A stretch of 64,000 nucleotides of DNA from Ziziphus jujuba (GCF_031755915.1 NC_083386.1:9486001-9550000), one strand, 5' to 3'. Counted from the first letter of the stretch, positions 1 through 13,500 are shown. The notes: generated by a model not told the origin, from the letters alone. Numbers and translations: made by a program.

Positions 1-335
1 AAATTTACTTTTTGTTCTAAAAATTGGATCTTACAGCAAACCATGTAAAGGTGGTTTGTAACCAAGTTAGGGTATTAACGTGGTTTTAAAAAAAACGTTG
101 ACCAAAAAAAAAAAATTAGTTGGATCTTATAACTAGTTAGAAAAAACATATAATGCATGATTTTACAACACAGTATTTGAAAAGGAAAGAGACAATAAAG
201 AGCATCATAATATTGGTAGACTTGCTAGTAGTTAAACCACTGAGTACGCCGTAACAAAAATATATATTTTAGTCATTAATTTGTTTAACAAAAGTAATAC
301 AAATGCATGATTTAAAATATTCAAATAATATATAC

Positions 336-2344
336 CAATGCCAGAGCAATCGTATGAATCTCCTTGCCAACCGTTGATGGTGGAACCATAAACTTCAGGT
401 GGTCCACCTCCACTGGCCGTGGCTAAATCAATTGCTTCCTTTAAGTCCTCATCGTACCACGATGCTGTAATGAATCAAATACGAAACAATAATTAAATAG
501 AATTGCATATAATTAATACCAAAGGACCTGCTTTTTTTTAATTATAATAATAACTTAAAAGCACAAAGAGAAAAAGTATATATTTTTATATATAAATATA
601 TAAATTTAAGATTGTAGAGTCGGACTACTCGTAAAATTAACATAATGATTTAACCAATTGGAATAATTAAAAATACATTAATAATCTATCTTAATCTAAC
701 TGTATATGGAAATTTTATATTAGAAAAGTAAACTTCACATAGATTATTAATTTTAAATTTTGATTTTTGAAATGATCTAAGAATTAATTGAAAAATCCTA
801 GGAAATCGGTGAAGTGGATCTGATATTGTAAGATTGTATTTCAAGCCTTTCCAGTAGGAGGTAAAATAACTATAGCACCATGAACCGTGGCTCGAGACCA
901 ATCACTATGAGCGTGCCACCAAAGAGTTCCTTCATCAGAAAAAATAGCTTCATAGGTGAAGTTCTTTCCTGGTTGAATTGGACACTGTGTAATGTTCTCT
1001 GGGCAATCTGACCGTGGATTCCTTTGCTGCTTTACTCCATGCCTATTATATATGTATATATATAGATATTTATATTTACATATAGATGTATTAATAATAT
1101 CGTTGCAAATAATTAACCCTCAATTCAACTATTCATATATAGTTTTGTTTTCAACTCCTTGAAAAGCCCAAAGTTGCCAAAATAATTTACAGAGAAAGAG
1201 ACAAATTAAGATGGCAATTAATTAATTGATTAACATGTAATTTATACCAGTGAATAGTGACACCATATTTGCCATTATTGTGGACATTAACAAATGCTGT
1301 ATCTCCTTTCTGGACATGAATGGTTGGACCTGGGAAGCCTCCATTTACAGTAAGGATGCTTTTTGTGGTTACATATTCTTGAAAAATTCTCCTCCTCAAG
1401 CTGCAATCGCAGTGGATGCGCACTTATTAAATGTAAAGTACCGTACGTACAAAGGTATACATATCTGTATAATACAGAATGGAGAACTATTCTATATATT
1501 TTAGTTTTAGTTTATAGAGTGAGCGACATAGTGTTGACACCTAATTTATTACATTAATTAATTATTTAAAATTAAAAATTTAGTTGAAAATATGGTGCAA
1601 TCAATTAACATTTGTTACGTTATTATATCATTCATTATAAACTAGCATAGTTTTTAGGAAATTAAATTTGGTATATAATGAATGTATTATATATATTAAC
1701 GTCTTAAATAAATAAAGAACTATATATATATATATATATAGAATTGATTTCTTTGGAGGTAGATCCAGCTTAATCATTTTAGAAGACATGTTGATATGAA
1801 TACTAAAAGGAAGCTTACATACTCTCATGATAATTTAAAATATTGGTTACCTTAACGAATTTATTTTCTCATATTAGGTTTTTAATTTCAAAAAAAAAAA
1901 AATAGCGTGTAAATCCAAATGGATAATGGAAAATAATTAAAATAAAAAGGAGATTATTGAATGATTTAGACATCTATATGTTTCTCAAGGAACTATCTCC
2001 CAGAATATGAGTTATGTACATTAGGGTAGAATATTACAAATCGAGTCCTGAGAGTTTTAAAATTTGGACATGTCCCAACTTAGACCTTTTAATTACTACT
2101 ATTAATTAAGAACATCTTTCTGACCTTTAAATTCACTTTATATACAAAAAATAATACGTGTATTTTATACAGTGAAACTTCTCGAACAAGACCAAATTCG
2201 CCAACTTGTGATCGTGATTCTGATCAGCAATATTAAAACAAAGGGTAAACTTACAATAAAACTATAATGATGAACATTTGCAACCACAGAAAGGACCAGT
2301 CCATCCAGGAATAAAAACCCCAGTAACCCAGTGATCAAGCCCAT
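336..2344 (-). pseudogene. 3'-truncated laccase pseudogene, copy A (exons 1-4)
   Basis: Exon-by-exon match to the intact laccase at 15347-19812. Exon 1 at 2344-2255 encodes a signal peptide plus ANVHHYSFI and keeps the GTAAGT donor; exon 2 at 1400-1248; exon 3 from 1042; exon 4 at 464-336 (SWYDEDLKEAID). Copper regions 1 (IHWHG, across the exon 2/3 join) and 2 (WWHAHSDW) are still readable. It is broken. There is a 1-base insertion in exon 2 just before the [10 protein letters not shown] segment. About 45 bases are missing at the end of exon 3, including the donor, giving a stop after PPTGKA. A lost base puts the upstream ATG out of frame, leaving only the ATG at 2344. Exons 5-7, with copper regions 3 and 4, are not found before the left edge. 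The short extent is explained by the neighbouring copy B, which stops at the same exon. No enzyme can be made. Confidence 0.88.
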
Positions 2345-3451
2345 TTTCTTCAATCCATTCCCAACTCTCAATTATGTAGATGAACCTTGCTTTTTGGTTT
2401 GTTTGCATTATTTTTTTTATTTAATGGGATATTTACATAGGAAAAAAAAAAATGAATGATTTGTAATGGGCCTACTTTGGCCTTTGGGCTTTTACATTTT
2501 GTTGGAAAAGATTTAATAATAATTTTGAAACATGGGGTTGAGAGTTTTAAAGAAACAAAAACTTTGCGTTGAGTTTTTAATGCTTTCACCTTTTTTTTTT
2601 TTTTTTTCAACGTTCTGGTCAGTTGGAAAAACGGTTTTTACAAAAAAAAAATTGTTTTGAGAAATAACTTGAAAAAGAAAAAATAGAGAGAAAACATTGA
2701 CGATGGTAAAGTGAAAGTACATTGATAGTTTGAAGAGAAAAGCATCAGAGATGTTGTATTTGAAAGTTTTTGTGTCTGTTGTATCTTGGGAGACGGCCGT
2801 CAGAAAACAACTTCACCGATGAGCGAAGATCGTCTTAAAAAAATTGTGATACCACACAGGTTTCGGTCAAATTTTTAAAGAGCAAATTAATACAAGGATA
2901 TACAGATTTTAATTCTGAAATCATTAAATTTTCTGTATTTTATTTTATATTAATTTTATTTATCCACATATATTTACATATATATACATCCATATATTTT
3001 TTTATAACAGTTTATACTTTAAGTATGGTCTGAAACTTGTATGAAAAACATGCATGGAAACTATACCAATATACTATATTAACTAAATTAATATTACATA
3101 TAAATGCCTGGACCTCTTGTGTGGTACTAAATAGTATAAAGCCTTAGATTCGATGCACAATATACAATTTCTGTAGTTTAATATTTTTAATGATGATCAT
3201 ATATATGACATTCAAGATAATTTACTTTATTCGTTTCTGTCCTAGCAAAGATTACAAAATGTTTACAATATGGTATTTGAAAAGGAAAGAAACAAAAAAG
3301 AGCATCATAATATCTTTCTTAATGTATTGGTAGACTTGGCCAGTAGTTAAATCACTGAATACATTGTAATAAAAGATATATATTTTAGTCATTAATTTGT
3401 TTAAAAAAATTAATATAAATGCATGATTTAAAATATTCAAATAATATATAC

Positions 3452-4262
3452 CAATGCCATAGCAAGCATATGAATCTCCTTGCCAGCCGTTGATGGTGAA
3501 ACGATCGACTTCAGGTGGTCCACCACCACTGGCCGTGGCTTTATCAATTGCTTCCTTTAAGTCTTCATCATACCTCGATGCTGCAATGAATTCAAATACC
3601 AAACAATAATTAAATAGAATTGCATATATTTAATACAAAAGGACCTGCTTTTTTTTAATTATAATAATAACTTAAAAACACAGAGATATATAAATTTTTT
3701 ATGAGGTAAGTATAGAGAATTAAGATTTTAGAGTCGGACTCCCCATAAAATTAACTTAATGGTTTAACTAATTGGGATCACTTTAAAAGTTGAGGATTAA
3801 TTAAAAATGCATTAATAATCTTCATAGGTTTAATTGTATATTGAAACTCTATATATGAAAAGTAAACGTCATTTAAGTTATTAATTTTAAATTTTAATGT
3901 TTAAAATGATTTTAAGGATTAATTGATGAGAAAAATCCTTATAGTAAAGCAGTGAAGTGGATCTGATATTGTAAAGATTGTATTTACCAACACAATTGTA
4001 TTTTACTCATCAGGCCTGGGAAATGGATAAGTCTTTCCAATAGGAGATAAAATAACGATAGCACCATGAACCGTGGCTCGAGACGAATCACTATGAGCGT
4101 GCCACCAAAGGAGTTCCTTCTTTATCAGAAAAAATAACCTCATAGGTGAAGTTCGCTACTGGTTGAATTGGACACTGTGTAATGTTTCTCTGGGCCATCT
4201 GACCATGGATTCCTTGGCTGCTTTACTCCATGCCTATTATATATGTATAAACAACCAAATAT

Positions 4263-4293
<31 letters not shown>

Positions 4294-5657
4294 GTAGGTG
4301 TATTAATAATACTATTGCAAATAATTAACCCTCAATTTCAACTATTCATATATAGGTTTGTTTGACCCCTTGAAAAGCCCAAAGTTGCCAAAATAATTTA
4401 CAGAGAAAGAGACAAATTAAGATGGTAATTAATTAATTGATTAACATGTAATTTATACTAGTGAATAGTGACACCATATTTGCCATGATTATGGAAATTA
4501 ACAAATGCTGTATCTCCTTTCCGGACATGAATGGTTGGACCTGGGAAGCCTCCATTTACCGTTAGGATGCTTTTTGTGGTACATATTCTTGTAAAATTCT
4601 CCTCCTTAAGCTGCAATCACAGTGGATGCACACTTTATAAATGTAAAGGACTGTATGTACAAAGGTATACATATCTGTATAATATGTAATGGAGAACTAT
4701 TCTCTATATTTTAGTTTACAGAGTGAGCGACATGGTGATGATAGGTGATCCGTTACATTAATTAATTATTTAAAATTAAAAATTTAGTTGAAAATACGGT
4801 ACAATCAATTGACATTTGTTACGTTATTATATCATTTATTATAAACTAGCATAGTTTTTAAGAAATTAATTTTGATATATAATGAATGTATATATATACT
4901 AACTTCTTAAGTAAATAAAGAACTATATATATATATATATTTGATTTCTTTGTAGGTAGATTTCAGCTTAATCATTTTAGAAGACATGTTGATGTGGATA
5001 CTAAAAGGAAGCTTACATACTCTCATGATAATTTAAAATATTAGTTACCTTCACGAATTTATTTTCTCATATAAGGTTTTTAATTTCAAAAAAACAAAAA
5101 AAATTAGCGTGTAAATCCAAATGGATAATGAAAAATAAATAAAAATAATTAAATAAAAAAGAGATTATTGAATGATTTAGACATCTATATGTTTCTCAAG
5201 GAACTATCTCCCAGAGCATGAGTTATGTATGTTAGGATACCATATTACAAATCGAGTTCTGAGAGTTTTAAAATTTGGACATGTCCCAACTTAGACCTTT
5301 TAATTACTACTATTAATGAAGAACATCACCACACAAACACCCACCCACCCTCAAGAAAAAAAGAAAAAAAGAAAAAAAAAGATCTGTATATATTTAAAAA
5401 TTAAAGCAAAATCTTTCTGACCTTTAAATTCACTTTGTATACAAAAAAATAATACGTGTATTTTATGCATTGAAACTTCTCGAACAAGACCAAATTCGCC
5501 AACTTGTGATCGTGATTCTGATCAGCAATATTAAAACAAAGGGTAAACTTACAATAAAAGTATAATGATGAACATTTGCAACCACAGAAAGGACCAGTCC
5601 ATCCAGGAATAAAAACCCCAGTAACCCAGTGATCAAGCCCATTTTCTTCAATGCCAT
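3452..5657 (-). pseudogene. 3'-truncated laccase pseudogene, copy B (exons 1-4)
   Basis: Tandem sister of copy A. Exon 1 at 5657-5553 (ATG at 5657, reads MALKKMGLITG, a hydrophobic signal peptide), exon 2 at 4610-4459, exon 3 at 4233-3988, exon 4 at 3580-3452. Lesions: the Trp codon of IHWHG, split by the exon 2/3 intron, is now TAG because the last exon 2 base is A. Exon 3 has an extra A near the ITQCP segment, an extra C before the WWHAH segment, and a stop (GAG TAA) where the intact gene continues into the exon end. The first Trp of exon 4 (SWYDED) is Arg. In exon 2, however, the reading frame that is lost in copy A is kept. No exons 5-7 exist between this copy and copy A; 2880-3240 instead resembles the DNA upstream of exon 1 at 5790-6040. 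This was therefore born as a promoter-to-exon-4 fragment. Confidence 0.9.
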
Positions 5658-6040
5658 TCCCAACTCTCAATTATGTAGATGAACCTTGCTTTTTGGTTTG
5701 TTTGCATTATTTTTTTTTTAATTTAATGGGATATTTACATAGAGAAAAAAAAAAAAAACAAAACAAAACAAAACAAGAAAAATGCGAACTGTTTACAAGT
5801 TTATTCTTTTAAGTATGTTCTGAAACTTGTATGAAAAACATGCATGGAAACTATACCAATATACTATATTAAATAAATTATTATTGCATATTTGCCTGGA
5901 CCTCTTGTGTGGTATTAAACAGTATAAAGCCTTAGATTCGATGCATAATATACAGTTTCAGTATTTTAATATTTTTAATGATGATCATATATATGACATT
6001 CAAGATAATTTACTTTATTCGTTTCTGTCCTAGCAAAGAT

Positions 6041-9000
6041 TAACAACCCCTTCCCCTCCAATCCAAATCCACAGCCTTTTTTTTATTTATTTTTTGTTGA
6101 TGCGACAAAGTGTCAGTTGGTAGTCGGTCAATATAAATCTTAAAGTTATTTTTTCGGTAAGATCCGCTAACAAGAAATTAATAAAAACGTGCTTTATAAA
6201 TTAATAATTACTAATTAATTATATTAGTTAGCAAGTTGGCAATTAGCTTTCTTCACCTATTGGACTACATACATGTAGTCAGTATAACCACAATTTTTTA
6301 GCAATTTAAACAAAAACGGTACAAAAATGGTTAGGTATGTGCGGTTTGTTCCTAAAAGAGAGAGGACATATACATTGCACGTGAATCTGCTTCCTTCTTG
6401 AAGATAATTATATTTAAATTTTATATTTTTAAAAGATTATTATTAATTTTTTTATAAAAAATTTATATATATGAAAATTAATTTAATTGTCAATTTTTTC
6501 AATTAACTTTTACTGTAAAAATAATACTATAAAAGTACAATGATGGCTTTTATCTATTCAATTTGACAAATAAGATTTAAATGATAATTTTTGAAAAACA
6601 TAACATCTAACTGTAACAAAACAAAATGGGTTTAAATGAATTTTTTTTTCACGCATGATAGATTATACTATTTTTTTTTTGTCACAAAAGAACAAAAATA
6701 AAAAAATAAAAAAATAAACCAAACGCTCATGCTTTCTCATCTATATAATGAAACAATATGTAAATATGCTGATATAATATTAAAACAAAATATGTTGGCT
6801 CTACAAAATAATGATTTATTATACTATATCACTCATATAAAGATTATATAAAAAAATAAAAAATAAAATCATTCTGCCTTCTTTAATGATAAAAAATGAT
6901 ATAACACTAGCCAATTGATAAAATGAAAAACATTGGTTTTCAGCATTCTTGATAAAACGAAAAATCGGCAACAACAACTTTGTTCCCGTTACAATCAGAA
7001 CATAAAAATTAAGAGGGTATTATATAAGCCTTTCTTTAAATTTTTGTTAAAATTATATAGACCTGCTTTGAATCGAAAATAATTACATTGAGTTCGATTA
7101 TTCACCGTCACTACCCATTTAAAATGACAAGCAGTTGACCAAAAAAAAAATTAAATACGTGATATGATTTGTCAATTTACCATTTAAGTTTTAAGTTTTA
7201 AATCATGTATTAGGATGACAATATCCATAAATTTCGTGGAAAAAAAATAAAAATATCCTGGACTTTCACTCAAGAGGAATATTGTATGAACTTTTTCGTA
7301 GATGAGAAAGTAGTCCCTGCGAGGAGAATCCATTACTATTAACTACTGTTTTGTCAATAATGATCTAAATTGGAATTCACTCATCTCCAATATTAATAAT
7401 AATAAAAAAAAGGGCAGGCCATCATGATAACTAGGTGGATAATTTTAATGACAATAATTAAAAAAATTAATAAATGGAGAGTAAAGCCAAAACTTGTCTT
7501 ATTTAATTAGTATTACAAGATATACAAACCAATGTGAGTTTTTTTTTTTTTTTAATGAAAAACCAATGAGAATTTAATCCAATTTAAATACACAAATAAT
7601 TACTATAAAACATAAAAGCCATGTATAGTTTGTCTCCATTAGCATAAAATAAAATTTTTGATAGACTAATTTGTTTCATATCATATACTTTCAATATTTT
7701 TCACGTGGCAAATGTTAGTAATGTTTATCCAAGAAAAAAAAAATGGAATATTTGAATTATTGTTTTCGGAGCATGAAGAGATGATCAACAATTTTTTTTT
7801 TAGCCAAAAAAAAAAAAAAAAAAAAAAGGTGCACGTTTTCTCTGATGATGATGATGATGATCATAGTAATAATAATAAGTGGGCTTTTCTAAAGTTATAT
7901 AACAAAAGTTTTGCTTTTGTTTTTGTCTTGGTATTCTTTATATAGGTTATGAATATAGAAAAAAAGAAAAAGAAAAAGGTAAGAAATTGTCATTATGGTT
8001 AAATTAGGAGCAGCATTAATTGGCTCATCCCTGCCAAAGATAAATAGTGGCCGTATTCGGATCCACAGCTTGAGGGAAGGTTTTTGTTTTTTTTGTTTTT
8101 TTAATTTTTTATTTAAAGTTATGGTACTACATAAAGCAATTTGACCGTGTGGGTGTGATTGGTGCCACCGCTTGTTCCTTTTGGACAGTATTAAAGTAGT
8201 ACTGTGCTGTGATTGTTTTAAAACTGGATAAAAGGAAGCGCACAATTGTCGCACTGCATTTATATATACATATATATTTGCTGAATTTGGCCCATTGTCT
8301 GGGACAGGGGTGTTTTTATTATGCTATTATGTGTTGTAGTTATGGCAGCACTTTTTTTGTTTTTTTGTTCAATTTCCACTTCTTTTAATAATTAAAAAAA
8401 AATTATAGTATTAATTTTTATTTACAATTTTAAACTTTTAGTTTTTTTTACCAAAAAAAGTTTAAACTTTTTATATTAATTCTTTTGATATTATAAAATT
8501 TTATATAAGGTAATTATTATAAAATTGGTATATATATATATTTGTTTTTTGGTTTCTTATGTATAATTTGTTCAATAACTATATAAAAAATTAAAAAATT
8601 ATTAATTTTATTTTTAATGTTGAATTTCTTCTTAATTATTTTAATTTTGTAGATAATACACTTATTATCATTAATAATTAAAACTCAATTAAATATATTA
8701 GGAATAATATAATTATTTCCAAAGAAATTATATGAATGCTTGTAAACAAATCAATTTTGTTTATTTTGAATAATATAAATATTTAAGAAAATCATAAGCA
8801 TAATAATAAAAATTAAATTTACTTTTTTTTTCCTGAAATTTATAGTACAGTACGTACATTCATGTATCAAATATTGTAAAATATTGATGCAGTGCAACAT
8901 ATTACATTATAATATAATTCAATCAATATTAATAGAATTAATAAAATACAGTCTTACGTGCCAAGCGTACCCTTTGGAACTTAATTGAATCTAAGACAAA

Positions 9001-9688
9001 AAAAAAAAAAATGTTGTACCCTTTTTAAAAAAAAATAAAATTATATTGCGATTGGAGAATATTAATTCTGTATTATTGTATATATATAATATGTACGTAT
9101 TTATATATTGTCTTATTGTATTTATATGTATTTGCACGTACGTAATTGATCATATTAAATTGCAGTTTAATAAATTAGTTTTACTAAAATTGAGTATTTG
9201 GACCTAAAGATTCTAAATTGCAATAAATTGGAATCATATGGGATAGAACCATTGACCACGTAGAGCGAAAATTTCAGTTATCCAAACTAGATATTGGCCC
9301 TTATGAAAATATATTAATGTATCTATATACAAATTGATCTTAATTTATCTTATAGTATCTGCAGCAAATTCTACTGCTTAATGTTGTCTTAAAAACAAAA
9401 AAGAAAATCAAATGGTTTTTATTTTATTTTTTTGTTGAAAGAAAACATAATGGTTGATAAATATGATATATATTTATTGTATTTCTTCTATCAAGGATAT
9501 TTTGGACCACAATGGTTTATATGTGATATTAATATATATATATACAGTCTTTTTTTTTTTTTTTTCATCAAAAATTTTTGGATAAAATTTATTCATAATT
9601 CATCCTATTATGTATTTGTAGTCCAACATCGCACAGCTTTATCGATAATAGAAGGAATCATGAATAAGTTCAGGAGAAAAAAATTTAC

Positions 9689-9778
<90 letters not shown>

Positions 9779-10200
9779 GTACGTGTGTGTGTTTGTAGGA
9801 ATTTGCAATATGTTATCGGAAATAAAATTAAATATATATAGATATAAGTTTATGCAATATATCAGCAAATACAAGAATTTCGCATTAAAATGAAATTTGA
9901 CATATATAAAATATACCTATTTGGAGCAACAAAAATAATAACAGAAAGTCATCAGCCACCTGGTGGAAGAGCAAGAAACTATACATTACTTTTGGGGCTA
10001 TGCAAATTGTTAAAGATGCAAAACAGTGAAGAATACTTGAAGATTACATATTGAAGGATCACTTTTACATCAAATAAATTTTAATTTTACAGTACAATTA
10101 TTATAATTTGAATTACAAAGCATGTACTATACCATTTCTGACTAATCTATTACATGATTTATTGTTTTCGTCTTCCCCTTGGTCCCTAAAATATATGATA
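6041..10200. repeat. AT-rich flank, homologous to 20890-25460
   Basis: No gene is seen. The block is very AT-rich and aligns collinearly, with many indels, to the DNA upstream of the intact laccase. Anchors: CCTCCAATCCAA near 6056 and 20900; TTTCACGTGG near 7700 and again near 23647 and 24157; the AGAAAATCAA region near 9405 and 25000; the segment around AGTACAATTATTA near 10090 and 25400. Short open frames here are low-complexity by-chance ORFs. Confidence 0.72.
9687..9778. repeat. Compound microsatellite (CA)n(TA)n
   Basis: About 33 CA dinucleotides followed directly by about 12 TA dinucleotides. The homologous place in the 20.9-25.5 kb flank (near 25065) has only a short AT tract, so the array expanded after the duplication or was lost from the other copy. 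Confidence 0.95.
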
Positions 10201-10456
10201 TGATGATCAATTTTAAAATAGTTACTTCTTATATATATATATATATATGTTTTTTTTTTTTTTCTTTTCTTTCAAAACTAGAAGTATGTTTTAAGGGTTC
10301 TAAGGGATCGTAATATAGTTCTGTTCTGTCACCTCAAATTATTAGTTAAGTTTAGCCTTATCAGTTTTGTTTTTTTGTTGTTTTGTTTTGTTTTGATTTG
10401 GTTTTATATATACATATATATATACACACACACACGTTTTTATTTTGAAAATATAT

Positions 10457-10585
10457 ATTACGCTGTCTATTTTTAATTTTTTTTTTAATTATAATTAGAT
10501 ATTTTTATAAAATTATAAAAATATAAATATAAAAATATTAAATTATAATAAAAAAATTTAAAAAATATGTAGTATAATATATTTT
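10457..10585. mobile_element. Degenerate relative of the 12.7 kb MITE-like element
   Basis: Shares the internal sequence around AATTATAATTAGATATTTTT and the right end GTAGTATAATATAT with the element at 12710-12832. The left terminal inverted repeat is eroded and no target duplication can be seen. Confidence 0.4.
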
Positions 10586-12709
10586 AAAAAAAATTTAAAA
10601 CTAAATAATATACATATAAAAAAAAATTTTAAGCACAAAAAATTATCCCAGAAAGCTGAACTTAGCAAAAAAAATAATATAAAATAAAAAGAACTAAGCA
10701 TTAATTAATTTGGACTCTCATGACAGGTGGGCCAAATAGTCAAAGACAATGGATATCCCCAAAAGTCAAAATGAAAATACGTTGTTGGTGAGGACTTGAT
10801 TGATTGAAGTTGGACGTGAAAGATTAAAGGTGGACTTGTGGGAAAGGATTGACTTTGTTCTTGAGAGAGGTTGACGTGGCATGATTTTTTTCCTCTGAAT
10901 TTTACTTTTTCTTTAAAAAAAAATTCTATTTAGTGAAATTGATATGCGTCAGTTAAACTGGTTATGAATATGCACATACTAAATTTATAATTTTAAAAAA
11001 ATTGAAAAAAATTAAAGTAATTAATTAATACTTTGTCAAATCGCAAATAGATTTCATGAATAAGTCATAAATAGCAATTTTGTTTTTTAAAAAAGAACTT
11101 TGTGTTCCGAATATGATTATACTTGTCTAGTAGTGCATTTGCACATCTCAGTTTCTCAAAGACATAATAGTTTGGTAGAAAAAATATTACTGCTTGTAAA
11201 AAGAATATTATTTTTCGAAAAAAGAATAATATATAATTCATTCTATTATAATTTTGAACTTTTTTTTTTTTTGGTTTTTTATGAATTCGAACTTTTGTTA
11301 TTAATTAAATAGAAGTGGTCCAAAAATAACTTGAATGATTTTATTCACACTCCTAATATTATTAGCCATAGTATATTCTACATACAACAATATAAAAAAT
11401 TTATTTTTGCTTTTTATACTAAAAAAAATAGATATATTTTATCATAATAAAATTAGACATTCTTAATTTCTCAAAAACTCCATACCTTTCCTAATTTTCT
11501 TCGATCCAAATTTTCTAAGAAATAAACATGTTTTATCCCTCCTGGTGTTTAGATGAAAACAAAGATCTGCTATCTCATATGGCTCTTTGATTCCAGTTCT
11601 TCTACTCCAGTATCCATTGTGGCTTTTTGATTTGGTGTTCTTCTAAATTGAAAAAGGCTTTTTATTTTTGTTTATTTATTGATTTGAAGACCTCCAACTA
11701 AATTGTAAATGGGAAAAAAAAATTTTTTTTGTGACTATTGAATTCGTTCCATCTTATACATTGTGCATATCTTTTAAATGTTTGTTTTGTTTGAAATTAT
11801 TTTCTTTAATATTCTTTGTTGTAAATTACACTCTTTTAACATTTCTATTAATTTTTCATGATCGAAAAGGATGATTTGTCAACCACTCCTTTTTTTATCT
11901 TTTCATTTTTTTATTAAACTTTATGGTTAAGGTTTTGAAGACGTATAACATAAATTAGAATGTATTTAATTTTAATTTTTTTTATTTCATTTAAGTGTTA
12001 AAAGGATATTTTTAAATTTTTTTTCAATACATGTTTTTGAAATATAAAATATTTTAAAAATTATAATATGATTAATAATTTTTATTGTGTGAATTACAGC
12101 AATCCAATTAATATTTCAAATTATATTTTTGAAAAAGACAGTGATATCAATGTACTTCATGCAGAATCTTACATCATTGATAACGAACTTAATACGTGTA
12201 GAGCACTAACAAACTTAACACGTGTAGAGCACCTGAAGCTAATATAGGGGCATTTTATGTCTTCTTGATTGAAGATTTTTTTTGGGGCAATTATATCTCA
12301 CGCATTTAAGGCTTCCTTTCACTGTCTCTTGTTTTTCTCACCAGAATGGACATTTCTTATCCACATCCAAATATCAGAAATTATTTGACAAGAAAAATAA
12401 AATGACATAAAAACAAAAATGGAAAATAACGGTGTTGAAACATGATTTTCCCAAACGAAAACTGACCAAAAAGGAAGGAGGAATCAGATTAATTGTTGCC
12501 ATCAAACTAGCACGAGATGTCACTTTCTCAGAAAATTAGATAACTTTGTCTTATCAACTTTTTTTTTCTTTCTTTCTTTCTTTTTTCACCCTTCAAAAAA
12601 GCCATAGTCAAGTACAGGAAGGAAAACGAAAGAACAGGACACAATTATTGGCTTTTTGTTTTCTGTGGGCTCCGTTTTGATTTACATTTATTTTTTTTTT
12701 TTTTTATAT

Positions 12710-12832
12710 AGGATATATTATATTGGATATTTTTAAAATTTTTTTTAATTATAATTAAATATTTTTATAAAATTATAAAAATATAAACATAAAAATAAAA
12801 AAATTTCGAACATGTGTAGTATAATATATCCG
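12710..12832. mobile_element. Small MITE-like element with inverted ends
   Basis: A perfect 12-base inverted repeat (GGATATATTATA at 12711-12722 and its complement at 12820-12831) bounds a 121-base AT-rich core. Eight-base direct repeats TTTTATAT lie on both sides (12702-12709 and 12833-12840), as for a target-site duplication. No coding capacity. A degenerate relative lies at about 10457-10585 and shares the core TTTTTATAAAATTATAAAAA and the GTAGTATAATATAT end. The AT-richness means chance must be considered, but two copies support a real element. Confidence 0.55.
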
Positions 12833-13497
12833 TTTTATATCTCTCCCATATGAAACCCTTATGAGATCAATCTATCTCTCTCTCTCTCTCTCTCTCACAC
12901 ATGAAATCAAGCATCTTGAAATTGCAATTTCAATTTGTAATGGAGACGTAATTTCCTACACCAATAAAAAAAATAAAAAAATAAAAAAATAAAAAAATAA
13001 AGCAATGGCAAAAATGACGTAAGGGCCCTGTTTTAAACTCACATGCGCTGCACGTGTTGCATATATTAGTGTTTTTGACTGAAATTGACAAAATAATCAA
13101 TGGTGCGAAGGGCTTTTTTTTTTTTCTCTGATAATGGGTGCGAATTTCATTTAAGTTTGAGGGTGCGAAACGTTTTAAAAAAAATTATGTAATTGAAGAT
13201 GCAAAGTGTAAAGTTGGATATAGTTTGGAGTGGATTAATGTCAATATTACTTTTTAAAATTTAAATTGTAAAACATGTGAGAGTTTTTTTTTTTTTTTAG
13301 AGTAATAAATACATGGTATTTTTTTTCTTTTTTAACATTACAAATAATCCATATTCTTTTATCCTTTATGACTTGAATCCATGCTTTTATTTATATAGTA
13401 GTTTAAGAGGGAAAAAATTATGCCTATCCCATTAGTATTATCTTAATAAAACATAATTTTCAAGTTTTTAATCCAAAACCTTTGTAACCCGTATACA

Positions 13498-13500
<3 letters not shown>

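Larger units (their letters stand above)
150..6040. repeat. Two tandem units of about 3.2 kb, each carrying a truncated laccase
   Basis: Unit 1 (about 150-3240) and unit 2 (about 3250-6040) align along most of their length: exon 4 and its flank (336 vs 3452), introns, exon 1, and the upstream leader. Examples are the TGAAACTTGTATGAAAAACA segment near 3031 and 5820 and the ATGATCATATATATGACATT segment near 3190 and 5980. The units differ by scattered substitutions, small indels and different A/T runs. A stretch at about 2440-2880 of unit 1 has no clear counterpart in unit 2. Confidence 0.8.

Noticed and set aside
7712..8254. Open frames on both strands around 7.7-8.3 kb
   Set aside because: They consist of poly-Lys, poly-Asp and poly-Phe from A/T runs and GAT repeats, with no domain and no conserved splice context.
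9432..9893. Open frames across the CA/TA microsatellite
   Set aside because: The protein is a Thr-His or Cys-Val dipeptide run produced by the repeat itself.
6041..10200. A hidden gene in the conserved laccase flank
   Set aside because: Homology to 20.9-25.5 kb is full of indels that are not multiples of three and no frame is kept, so conservation reflects duplication and not coding.
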